A DNA stretch of 64,000 nt, from the NCBI RefSeq assembly GCF_018636735.1, contig NZ_CP045200.1, positions 2,572,001 to 2,636,000 on the forward strand, written 5' to 3'. The translations under genes were made by a program, and so were the position numbers. The notes under the pieces were generated by a model. It was not told where the DNA came from, ran no database searches, and worked only from the letters and a program-made list of their open reading frames with translations. Of this stretch, positions 1 to 8,789 are shown one piece after another. Source of the DNA: Erythrobacter sp. 3-20A1M (GTDB lineage Bacteria; Pseudomonadota; Alphaproteobacteria; Sphingomonadales; Sphingomonadaceae). Position 1 is the stretch's first letter, and every line of letters starts with the position of its first letter.

Positions 1-24
1 CAGGGGGTCGATCGTGGATCTTCT

Positions 25-474
25 TTACATAGGCATTCTCCTTGGAACATTTCTCAGGGGGTAAACAGGCCTATCGAGCCATTGTGAGAGCGCCGCTATC
101 ACCGCTTTCAATTTATCCCTCACACCCGTAGCGACCTCTGCTAGCGCCTCGTTTTCGACCGCCCGCATCGAGCCGACCGGATCGACCGCAGCGACCTCGA
201 ACGCCTTGGCACCAACCGGCTGGATAATGACATTGCAGGGCAGCATGGTTCCGATCTTGTCCTCGGCCTGCAGTGCCTTGTGCGCCAGGCTTGGATTGCA
301 TGCGCCAAGGATACGGTAAGGCCGGAAGTCCGCGCCGATCTTTTCCTTTTACGTTGCTTGCAGGTCGATCTCAGTGAGAATACCGAACCCTTGTTCTTGC
401 AGCGCCGCCTTCACGCGCTCGTGCGCGGCTTCGATGTCTCCTGCTTCGATGGTCTTGGCAAAATAATAGCTCAC
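25..474 (-). pseudogene. DUF302 family protein, interrupted by an in-frame stop
   Basis: Reading leftwards from a GTG at 474, preceded by an AGGAGA ribosome site 8 bases upstream, the frame gives a typical DUF302 N-terminus (SYYFAKTIEA, then FGILTEIDLQAT). It meets TAA at 349-351 and continues in the same frame with GADFRPYRILGACNPSLAHK and then LPCNVI and VAAVDPVGSM, all family hallmarks, to a stop at 25. Nothing else is disturbed, so one substitution (a Leu codon such as TTA to TAA) explains it. DUF302 proteins are small, of unknown function, and often sit near sulfur or metal genes. A sequencing error is the alternative explanation. Confidence 0.8.
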
Positions 475-772
475 GTCCGTTTCTCCTGCGTTGTTATGGT
501 CGGCCTGGTTGCCGAATAGTGCCGGATCATGCCGATGGAGATGGTCATGCACGTGCGGCCCACAGAGCTATGCGTCATCCGATCCGACGACGCGGCGCCG
601 GCAACAGGCGGCGGTTCGGCCAGGTCGGCCAATCGGGGCGGCAAGGTCCGGGTAAGAGGGCAACTTGCTGAGAGGTTTGCCGGAGCGAACTCCAAACTGC
701 TACGAGCTCGGCACCATGCTTGCTGGGGGCGCCCAGTTCGAAATCGTAGGTCATTCCGGTTGATCATCACGC

Positions 773-3199
773 TTAGCCGCCTTCAGCCCGATCATCACCA
801 CGCTGTGGGTAATGGCAAGCGACCTGACGGACTTCGCCCGCGCCCAGAGGATAGCTTTTGCCGCCAATCACAAGCCGGCTCGGTCCATCCCAGCTCTCGG
901 ATGCAGACACGTTGACGCGGCCGCATTTGATCTCGACATCGAGCCATTGACCGCGGTGGCGAATGCGAAAGCTCAGGCCTTGCAGCTCGTGCGGTAGGCA
1001 AGGATCGAGCCGCAGCGTGTTATCGCGAATTTCCAGTCCGGTCTGCCCGCGCTGGATCAGATCAACCGTGCCGGCCATGGCACCAAGATGAATGCCCTCT
1101 GGGGTCGTACCTCCCTGAACATCGGCAATGTCACTCTCCAGCGCGTCTTTCAGCTGCATCCAGGATTCCGCTCGGTCCGATCGGGCCAGAACCCAGGAAT
1201 GCACAATCCCGCTCAGCGTCGAGCCGTTGGAAGTTCGTCGTAGATAATAATCGACGGTTCGCGGGATCATCTCGCTCTCGAAGTTAAAGCCAAGACGGCT
1301 AAACAATTGTTCCAGTTCTTCGGACGAAAAGAGATAAAACAGCATCAGCACGTCGGCCTGCTTTGATGCCTTGTAGCGATTGACGGTGTCTCCCTCGGCC
1401 TCAAGGATGCGATCGAGCCGGCGAATGTCTCCGTACCTCTCTCGGTAAGCCTCCCACTCGAACTCCAGCAGCCTTTCATAACCTTCGAACTGGCTGATCA
1501 CTCCTTCGTGGAACGGCACCATCAGCTTGCGGCCGATCTCATCCCAGGCGGCGAGGTCCTCCGCGCTGAGGCCGAGTGATTCGTCGAGTTCGGTCCGCCG
1601 TTCAGCATCGAGGTGGTTGCGGGCCTCCAATGCGCGACCGAGCACCCACGCTGCCATGACATTGGTGTAGGCGTTGTTGTCGAGCCCGGGTGTATCCGAC
1701 CACGGATAGCGGTCGTGGAACTCGTCCGGGCCCATTACGCTGCGGATTTCGTATCGGCCGCGAATTGGGTTGAAGACTGCAATGCTCGCCCAGAACCGAG
1801 CGATCTCGAATAGCATTTCCGCGCCGTAAAACGACAGGAACTCGTGATCTCCCGTCGCCTGGTAATAACGCCAGACATTGTACGCGATGGCGGCATTGAC
1901 GTGATGTTGCAGGTGCGAGTTGTCGGGCAGCCAGCGGCCGGATTTGGGGTTGAGATGGAGCGTCTGCGTCTCCTCCCGCCCGTCGCTGCCGCTCTGCCAC
2001 GGGTACATAGCGCCCCGGTATCCGCTCTCGCTCGCCAGCCATCGTGCCATAGGTAGCCTGCGGTGACGGTAGCACAGCAGCGCACGCGTGATCTCGGGGA
2101 TGCGCAGGTTGAAGAACGGGAAAATGAAGAGCTCGTCCCAGAAGATATGACCGCGATATGCCTCGCCATGAAGCCCGCGCGCGGGCACACCGGCGTCGAG
2201 ATCGACGCTGTGCGGTGAAACGGTCTGCAACAAATGGAAGATGTGCAGCCGCAGGATCATCTGCGTGCGCTGTGCTCCCTCCATAACGATGTCGCAGCGG
2301 CGCCACAGATGCGACCAGGCGCGGGTGTGATCCTCGAGCAGCGCCGCAAAGCGGCCCGACTTGCGCAGCGTGTTCCGTGCCGCCTGCTCGGGACTCGAAA
2401 TAGCCCGGTCACGCGAGGTGTGTAGCGCGACGATCTTTTCAATCGTGACGGGGCTTCCTTCCGCTACCTCGAACGAGAGCGCGTGAGCGGCATAACCGTG
2501 ATCCTGCCGGAACTGGCGCTCGCTTTTTATTCTTTCGTTGTTGCTGTAAGCGTGAGTTTGGGCCGCCTCGGCGATCCGGATACGCGACTGGCTGGTCTCA
2601 GCGACGAGAAGAAGACCATCCTCACCGAATTCCTCGGCGATCAATGGGATGAGGTGCTTGCCATCGAGCTGGCGGTAGCGCGTAACGCCGCTGTTGGTCA
2701 CTCGTCCGTCGAGGGCGGACAGCACTTCGATGCCCCCCGACCAGTTGTCTGGTGCAAGCGTCCATTCTATCGCGGCAAGGTGGGGCGAACCCATGTGGAC
2801 GAGACGGCGGGCGGTGAGACGCGTTTCCCTCCCTTCGCGGTCGCGCACGCGCATTACGCGCCGGAGCACGCCTTGTTCCAGGTCCAGTTCCTGGCGGTAG
2901 ACAAGGATCTGGGTGCTGGGCAGATTGAGCCACTCGCCACCCTCCGGCCGGAAGGTGAGCGGGAGCCAGTTCGGCAGGTTGACGAGATCCTCGTTTTCAA
3001 CCGGCCGCCCGGCAATATCCGTCACCAGACGATTGTATCCGCCCGCCAGGTACGTGCCGGGATAGTGGGTTTCGTCCGCATCGCTCTCTTCCACCGCGCC
3101 ACGGGTTGCGAAATAGCCGTTGCCGAGCGTGCACAGCGCCTCGCGCAAGGCTTCCTGGTCCGGGTCGAAGCCTTCATAGGCAAGGGTCCAGCTAGCCAC
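773..3199 (-). CDS. Glycoside hydrolase family 65 disaccharide phosphorylase (trehalose/maltose/kojibiose type)
   Basis: About 808 residues. GH65 enzymes split alpha-linked glucobioses with phosphate, giving beta-glucose 1-phosphate plus glucose. The N-terminal domain carries LCTLGNGYFATRGA. The (alpha/alpha)6 barrel has the catalytic acid in the motif VMGPDEFH near residue 492, followed by DNNAYTN. The C-terminus has EGIHLGAMAGT. I chose GTG at 3199, which overlaps the stop of the upstream phosphoglucomutase/phosphatase gene by 8 bases, over an ATG 168 bases earlier, because homology starts at WTLAYEGFDP and the overlap suggests translational coupling. The product fits the upstream beta-phosphoglucomutase. 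The exact disaccharide cannot be told from sequence alone; trehalose is favoured by the neighbour. Confidence 0.88.
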   Translation of the reverse strand: MASWTLAYEGFDPDQEALREALCTLGNGYFATRGAVEESDADETHYPGTYLAGGYNRLVTDIAGRPVENEDLVNLPNWLPLTFRPEGGEWLNLPSTQILVYRQELDLEQGVLRRVMRVRDREGRETRLTARRLVHMGSPHLAAIEWTLAPDNWSGGIEVLSALDGRVTNSGVTRYRQLDGKHLIPLIAEEFGEDGLLLVAETSQSRIRIAEAAQTHAYSNNERIKSERQFRQDHGYAAHALSFEVAEGSPVTIEKIVALHTSRDRAISSPEQAARNTLRKSGRFAALLEDHTRAWSHLWRRCDIVMEGAQRTQMILRLHIFHLLQTVSPHSVDLDAGVPARGLHGEAYRGHIFWDELFIFPFFNLRIPEITRALLCYRHRRLPMARWLASESGYRGAMYPWQSGSDGREETQTLHLNPKSGRWLPDNSHLQHHVNAAIAYNVWRYYQATGDHEFLSFYGAEMLFEIARFWASIAVFNPIRGRYEIRSVMGPDEFHDRYPWSDTPGLDNNAYTNVMAAWVLGRALEARNHLDAERRTELDESLGLSAEDLAAWDEIGRKLMVPFHEGVISQFEGYERLLEFEWEAYRERYGDIRRLDRILEAEGDTVNRYKASKQADVLMLFYLFSSEELEQLFSRLGFNFESEMIPRTVDYYLRRTSNGSTLSGIVHSWVLARSDRAESWMQLKDALESDIADVQGGTTPEGIHLGAMAGTVDLIQRGQTGLEIRDNTLRLDPCLPHELQGLSFRIRHRGQWLDVEIKCGRVNVSASESWDGPSRLVIGGKSYPLGAGEVRQVACHYPQRGDDRAEGG

Positions 3200-4766
3200 G
3201 ACGCGCCAGCCTTCGAGAGAGGGAGCCCAGAAACCGCTCGACAGCCTTGGTGCCCGACAATTTATACTGCGCTGAGGTGTGGCGGCCAGCATTCGTGACC
3301 AGGATGCCGATTCCCCGACCTGACAGTGCGGCAAACGCGTCTTCGTCCGTATCGTCGTCGCCGACATAGAGCGGCACGACGTCTTCTGCTTCGAGATCGA
3401 GCGCGGACAATAGCCAGAGAACGGCTTTGCCCTTGTCCCAGTCCAAATCCGGACGCAACTCGAAAACCTTCTTGCCGGTCGTTTGCCTCAGGCCATGGCG
3501 TTCAGCCGCCGTCTCCGCGGCGCGTTTGATTCGCGTGATTTGCCTTCGCGCCACCAGACGGTAGTGGACAGCGATGGCGAACTTCTTGCGTTCGAGCAGA
3601 ACGCCTTCGATGTCGCCAATCTCGGCCTGGAGCAGTGCTTCGGCACGGTCCAGCGCCGAAAGAAAGGCGGAAGCGCCTTCATGCTCCTCATGCAAGCCAT
3701 CGGGACCTGCGATGTCGAAGCCATGACTTCCAGCATAGACGAGACCGTCAAGGCCGACCAGACGAGCCACCTCCGCGCGGTCGCGCCCGCTGACGATGGC
3801 GACATGGCAATGCGAGGCAAGATCCGCGAGGATCCCCCGCATTTCGGCGGACAGGACGGCAAGTTCTGGCCGGGCGACGATCGGCGTCAGCGTGCCGTCG
3901 TAGTCGAGAAAAACGGCCGGACGCTTTCTGGAAAATAGTGCGCATATGCCGGCCGTGCAGGAGAGGGCGTCGGGCAGCAGATCGGCGGTCTGATGATACT
4001 GGATCGGAGGAATCGGGCGAAGCTCCAGTTCGGCAAGATCCTCAACCACGATATGGGCACCATTTGCTTTCATGGCAGCCGCAACGCCGGTCCGGTCGAT
4101 ACCGATCACGAGTCCGAAGCCGCCCGCCCTGCCGGCCGCTACACCGGCAATGGCATCTTCTATGACAACCGAGTGTTGCGGGGGCGTTTCCAGGCGCCGC
4201 GCTGCTTCGAGAAAGGTATCTGGCCGCGGCTTTCCTGCCAGCGAAAGCCGTTCGGCTTCCACGCCGTCGATCCGCACGTCGAAAATCCCTTTCAGACCGG
4301 CTGCATCGAGGACAGCCGATGCGTTCTTGCTTGAGGAGACGAGAGCGGTTTTCACGCCTTGACGGCGAAGCTCTCGGATGAAGGCAACGCTGGTTTCGAA
4401 GACTTCTACGCCGCTATCTGCCAGCTGCTCCTGGAAGAAACGATTCTTGCGGTTGCCGAGACCACAGATCGTCTCGCGATCAGGCGGATCGGCAGGATCG
4501 CCATGGGGCAGGCTGATCTTGCGCGATACGAGGAAGCTGCGCACTCCCTCGTATCGGGGCATGCCATCGATGAAGCGTCGGTAGTCCTCTTCTCCGAACG
4601 CTCGATATGGCTTGCCGCGCCGGTTTGTACGCTGGGCAAGGTATTCGTCGAACAATTGCTTCCATGCCGCTGCATGCAGCTGCGCCGTATTGGTGACCAC
4701 GCCGTCAAGGTCAAAGAGGAAGGCCGCGTAACCCTCTTCATGCGGATCGGCCGGACCAGGGCTCAT
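3192..4766 (-). CDS. Fusion of beta-phosphoglucomutase (HAD) and trehalose-6-phosphate phosphatase
   Basis: About 524 residues with two HAD-type catalytic domains. The first begins with FLFDLDGVVTNT near residues 18-29 and matches beta-phosphoglucomutase (beta-G1P to G6P), with VSSSKNA and VIEDAIAGVAAG downstream. The second begins with FLDYDGTLTP near residue 287, then VSGRDR and YVGDDDTDEDAF, which is the OtsB trehalose-phosphate phosphatase pattern. The start at 4766 has GGAGA upstream. It is followed with overlap by the GH65 phosphorylase, so the pair can make trehalose from its phosphate or feed phosphorolysed glucose into glycolysis. An ECF-type promoter lies at 4901-4926, leaving a leader of roughly 130 bases. 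Confidence 0.87.
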   Translation of the reverse strand: MSPGPADPHEEGYAAFLFDLDGVVTNTAQLHAAAWKQLFDEYLAQRTNRRGKPYRAFGEEDYRRFIDGMPRYEGVRSFLVSRKISLPHGDPADPPDRETICGLGNRKNRFFQEQLADSGVEVFETSVAFIRELRRQGVKTALVSSSKNASAVLDAAGLKGIFDVRIDGVEAERLSLAGKPRPDTFLEAARRLETPPQHSVVIEDAIAGVAAGRAGGFGLVIGIDRTGVAAAMKANGAHIVVEDLAELELRPIPPIQYHQTADLLPDALSCTAGICALFSRKRPAVFLDYDGTLTPIVARPELAVLSAEMRGILADLASHCHVAIVSGRDRAEVARLVGLDGLVYAGSHGFDIAGPDGLHEEHEGASAFLSALDRAEALLQAEIGDIEGVLLERKKFAIAVHYRLVARRQITRIKRAAETAAERHGLRQTTGKKVFELRPDLDWDKGKAVLWLLSALDLEAEDVVPLYVGDDDTDEDAFAALSGRGIGILVTNAGRHTSAQYKLSGTKAVERFLGSLSRRLARRG

Positions 4767-4900
4767 CGCTTTGCTGTGTCTCCGTTCTGCGGCGGTCCAC
4801 CGATGACCGGCATCAGCGCTCTGCCCTACTTCGAGTGATGAAGCTTCTTTTCTCCCTGCGGGCGCACAAGAGAGGCTCCCAAGAAGAAGGACTACCATTA

Positions 4901-4926
4901 GACGAACGCGCTGCTGGCGCATTACA
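4901..4926 (-). promoter_or_regulatory. ECF-type promoter of the phosphatase-GH65 operon
   Basis: On the minus strand it reads TGTAAT, 16 bases, CGTC. This is a perfect match to the recurrent TGTAA-N17-CGTC pattern of this window. It lies about 135 bases upstream of the start at 4766 and is divergent from the pfkB promoter. Confidence 0.75.
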
Positions 4927-5064
4927 CCGGTGCGCGCGCCGCTCGCTCCTGCGGTGGTCCTCCGGACGGGCAAGTTTGCGGCATGGGCCGGGGAGACGAC
5001 CGACGTATCGGCGCGGCTTTTCACCTGTCGGCGGTTCTCGAAAGGACCATGGGAGCGGCCCGCG

Positions 5065-5090
5065 CGTAACAAATCGGCATAAGCAACGTC
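5065..5090 (+). promoter_or_regulatory. ECF-type promoter of pfkB
   Basis: CGTAAC, 16 bases, CGTC. It differs from the window consensus TGTAA-N17-CGTC only at the first base and lies 123 bases upstream of the pfkB start codon. Confidence 0.65.
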
Positions 5091-5212
5091 TGTCGCACGA
5101 TGTCCGGCTCGAGATCACAGAAGACTTGCTACGCTGCCCTTGGCGGGCGGCGCTACCCGGTTGCTGTCCATCGGCCGGCATCGTGTCCAGGATAGCTGGG
5201 AGGAGCTGGCGA

Positions 5213-6154
5213 ATGAAGACGATTGTGACATTGACTCTGAATCCCTCGATTGACGGCTCTGCCGAGGCGGACTTGGTGCGACCGGTTCACAAGATCCGAA
5301 CGTCCGATGAACGCTATGACCCTGGAGGAGGCGGTATCAATGTGGCCCGGGTCATCCGGGAGCTGGGTGGCCCTGCACTTGCGATGTATCTGGCCGGCGG
5401 CGCGACCGGCAGTGTGCTCGACGACCTTCTCGAAACCGCATTGATTGCACACCGTCGTATACCGATCGAGGACCATACCCGCATCAGCCACGCAGTCTTT
5501 GAACGCTCGAGCGGCGAGGAATATCGCTTCGTCCCCGCGGGCCCGCTCGTGATGGAGTGGGAATGGCGCGCAATCCTGGAGGCCCTCGAAGATATCGATT
5601 GCGAATACCTCGTCGCCAGCGGCAGCTTGCCGCGTGCTGTTCCCGACGATTTCTATGAGACCGTAGCTGCCCTGGCGCACCGCAAGGGAATTCGACTGGT
5701 TCTCGATACGTCGGGAAGCGCGCTTCGTGCCGGGCTTGTTCGCGGCGTCCACCTGGTGAAGCCCAGCCTTGGCGAACTTGAGGCGCTGGCCGGACGCAGG
5801 CTCGCCGACGGCGCGGCACAAGAGGCGGCGGCCAGAGAGCTCATTGATGCTGGTTCGGCAGAGATGGTGGCGCTGACGCTTGGGCGCGACGGTGCGTTGC
5901 TCGTGACCGCTCAAGCCGCGATACGCCAGCCGGCGCTCGATGTGGTCGCAAAGAGCGCGGTCGGCGCTGGCGACAGCTTCGTCGCGGCGATGACACTCGC
6001 TTTGGCGCAGGGCCGTGATGAGCAAGATGCTTTCGCCTACGGCATGGCGGCAGGCGCTGCCGCCGTGTTGTCGCCTGGCACTGGCCTGTGTCGCCGCGAA
6101 GATGTCGAGCGGCTATATGGTGAACTGACCAGGCAAATCGCGCCTCGGCCGTGA
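5213..6154 (+). CDS. pfkB: 6-phosphofructokinase, PfkB (ribokinase) family
   Basis: 313 residues, normal for Pfk-2. It should phosphorylate fructose 6-phosphate (possibly tagatose 6-phosphate) with ATP. The N-terminus TLTLNPSIDGSAEADLV and the GGGINVARV substrate loop are the phosphofructokinase variant of the family. The catalytic signature VGAGDSFVAAM has its Asp near residue 253. ATG 5213 is chosen because GGGAGGAG stands 7-14 bases upstream; the frame runs open for another 380 bases upstream but without similarity. It is divergent from the trehalose-phosphatase operon and has its own ECF-type promoter at 5065-5090. It supplies the committed glycolytic step in the carbohydrate set of this window. 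Confidence 0.9.
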   Translation: MKTIVTLTLNPSIDGSAEADLVRPVHKIRTSDERYDPGGGGINVARVIRELGGPALAMYLAGGATGSVLDDLLETALIAHRRIPIEDHTRISHAVFERSSGEEYRFVPAGPLVMEWEWRAILEALEDIDCEYLVASGSLPRAVPDDFYETVAALAHRKGIRLVLDTSGSALRAGLVRGVHLVKPSLGELEALAGRRLADGAAQEAAARELIDAGSAEMVALTLGRDGALLVTAQAAIRQPALDVVAKSAVGAGDSFVAAMTLALAQGRDEQDAFAYGMAAGAAAVLSPGTGLCRREDVERLYGELTRQIAPRP

Positions 6155-6252
6155 GCGCACCGGAAAATCGAACAACGGGAACGGACAAACCAATCATTGC
6201 CGCTCGTTTGAGCGAACCCTGATGGGTGCCCGGTCGCCTTGGATGCGCGGCG

Positions 6253-6266
6253 TTGACATAGCTCAA
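6253..6266 (+). promoter_or_regulatory. FNR-type box
   Basis: TTGAC-ATAG-CTCAA is close to the FNR consensus TTGAT-N4-ATCAA, with one change per half-site. Transcription activated from position -41.5 would start near 6301, ahead of the small secreted protein and of ecf1. Confidence 0.55.
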
Positions 6267-6339
6267 TGCCGGCCGAGGCATTCGCGTGTCAGGTGCCCCA
6301 GATGGCGACCGGGCCATCGGATATGTCGGTGCCGCTTCA

Positions 6340-6705
6340 GTGAGAAAAGCTTCTGCAAGAAACCCCAATCGTGCTGCAAGCTTGCGCCGCTTGGTTCTCT
6401 GCCTGTTGCTGGCGCTCGGCCTGAACTTTCTTCATCTCGATGCGGCCGTGTTCGCGGCTCCGGTCGCGACATCCACGTCGCAAGTAGCCGAACTGGAAGA
6501 GCATTGCACGACCGGCGCACTTCACAAACAGTCCCCTGCAACCGCTGACCATTGCCGCTCGTCGATCTGCTGCGCGGTTCTGCCCGGTAGCAACTTGTCT
6601 CGTCGCGCCGCACCGACAGCCGGAGCATGGTCGATTGGGCCAGCGGACACTTTTGATCCTGCACTCCTCGAAAGAGAAATCCCACCGCCCCGACTGGCCG
6701 CGTAA
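6340..6705 (+). CDS. Small exported hypothetical protein
   Basis: About 121 residues from GTG 6340; the frame also allows ATG 6286. The N-terminus has arginines followed by a hydrophobic run (RRLVLCLLLALGLNFLHL) ending in an alanine-rich cleavage-like site, so export is likely. The mature part contains scattered His and Cys (EHC, DHC, ICC), which resembles small metal-related periplasmic proteins, but I do not recognise a family. The later start is preferred because the FNR-type box at 6253 would place the transcript start near 6301. It lies directly upstream of ecf1, from which it is separated by a run of 11 cytosines. Confidence 0.5.
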   Translation: MRKASARNPNRAASLRRLVLCLLLALGLNFLHLDAAVFAAPVATSTSQVAELEEHCTTGALHKQSPATADHCRSSICCAVLPGSNLSRRAAPTAGAWSIGPADTFDPALLEREIPPPRLAA

Positions 6706-6750
6706 ATCCGGCTTTTCGCGGTGGGTATGCGCGGGTCCTTTGCGATCCGA

Positions 6751-6761
6751 CCCCCCCCCCC
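6751..6761 (+). repeat. Homopolymeric C11 tract upstream of ecf1
   Basis: Eleven consecutive C followed by TTTT, 30 bases before the ecf1 start and just upstream of its GGAGG ribosome site. Such tracts slip easily in replication and are also error-prone in sequencing. Confidence 0.9.
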
Positions 6762-6791
6762 TTTTGGTTTCCTCGGCATGGAGGCATTACT

Positions 6792-7451
6792 ATGCCAACC
6801 TTAACACATAACGGGTCATCCCGACCCTCGTCTGCACGCGGCGAGGACGCCGTCATCCAACGACTGACCGAATGCCGCGCCGAATTCATGCGGTACTTCC
6901 AACGGCGACTGAGCCGTTCCGAGGAAGCGGAGGATGCGTTTCAGGATTTCTGCGTCAAAGTCCTTCGGGCCGCCTGGGAACCGCAGGACAACGGGAAGGT
7001 GGACGCCTGGCTCCGACGCGTCCTGCGCAATTCGCTTATTGACCATTATCGGCGGCGCGCGGCGCGGCAGCGGGGCAGGGATGCCTATGAAGCCGAGCCC
7101 CGGGAAATGGCGGATACTCCCGAAACGGACTATGATGAAAATCCATGCACTTGCGTTCAGGACGCCTTGCCGGCGCTTCGCTCGGATTACGCCGAGATCA
7201 TCCGGCGCGTCGATCTCGAAGAAGAACCGCGAGAAACTATTGCGGCTGATCTCGGGCTCACGCCCAACAATATCGGAGTACGCCTGCACAGGGCGCGTCG
7301 GGCGATGAAGGATCAGATCGAAAAGCGCTGTTCCACCTGCCATTTCAGGAGCTCTGGCGACTGCGATTGCAGTCCCGTAACGCACGAGGCGCAGCGGAAC
7401 AGCGAACACGATGGTCTGAAAGGAGCTGCCATCGCGGCATCCTTCTTCTGA
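6792..7451 (+). CDS. ECF-type RNA polymerase sigma factor 1, with cysteine tail
   Basis: 219 residues. Region 2 is visible as EEAEDAFQDFCVKVLRAAW followed by WLRRVLRNSLIDHYRR. Region 4 covers LRSDYAEIIRRVDLEEEP and the helix-turn-helix IAADLGLTPNNIGVRLHRAR. A CxC (PCTC) precedes region 4, and the C-terminus has CSTC, seven residues, CDC. The same two cysteine motifs occur in the sigma factors at 8074 and 30638. No anti-sigma gene is adjacent. Start ATG 6792 has GGAGG 7 bases upstream. It is probably co-transcribed with the small exported protein from the FNR-type box at 6253. The C11 tract in its leader could vary expression. The family resembles metal-sensing CorE-type (ECF44-like) factors; this is inference. 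Confidence 0.85.
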   Translation: MPTLTHNGSSRPSSARGEDAVIQRLTECRAEFMRYFQRRLSRSEEAEDAFQDFCVKVLRAAWEPQDNGKVDAWLRRVLRNSLIDHYRRRAARQRGRDAYEAEPREMADTPETDYDENPCTCVQDALPALRSDYAEIIRRVDLEEEPRETIAADLGLTPNNIGVRLHRARRAMKDQIEKRCSTCHFRSSGDCDCSPVTHEAQRNSEHDGLKGAAIAASFF

Positions 7452-8026
7452 ATTGCGCGCCACCTGTTGTTCATTGTGCGAGACAGGAGAGGATTGGCGG
7501 CATGGCACGCCCTGGCTGGGCCAGGAAGGAGTGGAGTGATCTTTTGAATATCAAACGCCCACGCATCGTCAGAAGAGCAGTCAATCACATTGGGATTCGA
7601 GCCAAGATCACTTCGCCCAATGGATCAGACTGCTCCTCTGGCAAGCGCCGGTTCTCCTGATGGAGGGGTGATCCCCGGCAAGACGCGGTATCAGTGCGGG
7701 CGAAGGCGTTTTGGCAATGTCGAGGGCATTCCGGTCGTGCGGCTTGGATCGCGCGCCTGCTGTTCCTTGTGCACCGAAAGCGAGAATGCACTGCTTCTGC
7801 CACCAGCGAGCCCGAGGACGGTCCGATCGGTTGCGCCATGGCGCTGGGGCGAGACTTCGCAGCACCGATCGAATTTGCAGGTCCGCGGCTCAAGGGCCGC
7901 AGGGATGCGGCAGGTATATTCGTCGAAGCGCAGGTCCCTCAAAGGTCAGACAACGCAAGTTTTCGCTTTCGCTAAGGCGCACTTGCATCAAGCGAGGTCT
8001 GAAAAGCCTTTGTAGGCAGGCTTGGC
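7452..8026. other. Intergenic region between ecf1 and ecf2
   Basis: No supportable gene is seen on either strand; the open frames lack ribosome sites and similarity. A 15-base sequence at 7966-7980 (CTTTCGCTAAGGCGC) recurs exactly at 10221-10235 next to another ECF-type promoter. The right end holds the ecf2 promoter. Confidence 0.5.
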
Positions 8027-8052
8027 TGTAACAACCGCTAAGCCACTGCGTC
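8027..8052 (+). promoter_or_regulatory. ECF-type promoter of ecf2
   Basis: TGTAAC, 16 bases, CGTC, 22 bases before the TTG start of ecf2. It is a perfect match to the window consensus, suggesting autoregulation or control by a sibling sigma factor. Confidence 0.75.
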
Positions 8053-8073
8053 GATAATGGCTGGAGACCCACA

Positions 8074-8721
8074 TTGACCCATGACGACCCATTGCCGGAT
8101 GATGATCCCGACATCGCCGCCCGGGCAGCGGATGCTGCAGTTCGCCGCGCGCTCGTCGAAGGGCACCGGCAGATTCTAGGTTTTCTTCGCCGGCGACTGG
8201 GCAGCGGGGAGGAGGCCGAGGAGGTCCTGCAGATGTTCATGCTGCGCGCTGTCGAGCGGTCTGCTGACCTGCGCGATGTGCGCAGCGTTCGTGGCTGGCT
8301 CAGCCGTATTCTCGCCACGACAATCGTTGATCACCAGCGTCGAGCCGGCAAACGGCGTAAACGGGAGGAAATCGTGGATCCCGTCGATCTCGAGCAACTG
8401 TCGATCGAACCGGATGACGAGCTCGAAGAGGCGATCTGCAATTGTCTTTACAAGCTCTTGCCGACTCTCAAGCCGGAATATGCCGAGGTGATCTGGCGCA
8501 TAGACTTGCTAGAAGAACCACGGGACCGGGTGGCGGCGAGCCTTGGTGTCAGTTTGAACAATATCACCGTCAGGCTGCATCGCGGTCGTCAGGCGCTCAA
8601 GAAGCGGCTGGAAGAAATGTGCATGACCTGTCCGGTTCATGGTTTCCTCGACTGTCGATGTGACGAGGCAGAGCGATGGCGCCGCCGCCGCGAGCAACTG
8701 GGCGGGCGCGCCGAGATATAG
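8074..8721 (+). CDS. ECF-type RNA polymerase sigma factor 2, with cysteine tail
   Basis: 215 residues from a TTG start with GGAG 7 bases upstream. The ATG at 8081 is out of frame. Region 2: SGEEAEEVLQMFMLRAVERS and WLSRILATTIVDHQRR. Region 4: LKPEYAEVIWRIDLLEEPRD and VAASLGVSLNNITVRLHRGR. A CNC pair stands just before region 4, and CMTC-x7-CRC ends the conserved part. It is about as long as its paralogues and closest to the factor at 30638. Its own promoter carries TGTAAC-N16-CGTC, so it is the best candidate for the sigma factor that reads the many identical promoters in this window. No adjacent anti-sigma factor is seen; the cysteines may sense metal or redox directly. Confidence 0.88.
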   Translation: MTHDDPLPDDDPDIAARAADAAVRRALVEGHRQILGFLRRRLGSGEEAEEVLQMFMLRAVERSADLRDVRSVRGWLSRILATTIVDHQRRAGKRRKREEIVDPVDLEQLSIEPDDELEEAICNCLYKLLPTLKPEYAEVIWRIDLLEEPRDRVAASLGVSLNNITVRLHRGRQALKKRLEEMCMTCPVHGFLDCRCDEAERWRRRREQLGGRAEI

Positions 8722-8789
8722 TGGCCGCACCGTCAAATCGACCTGGTCGGAGTTCGGGTGCCTTTCCGCTGACCTGACGGCCCGGCAGT

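Noticed and set aside
2483-3298. Long plus-strand open frame (271 codons) over the GH65 gene
   Set aside because: It is antisense to a well-conserved enzyme, has no ribosome site and no recognisable motifs; GC-rich third positions create such shadows.
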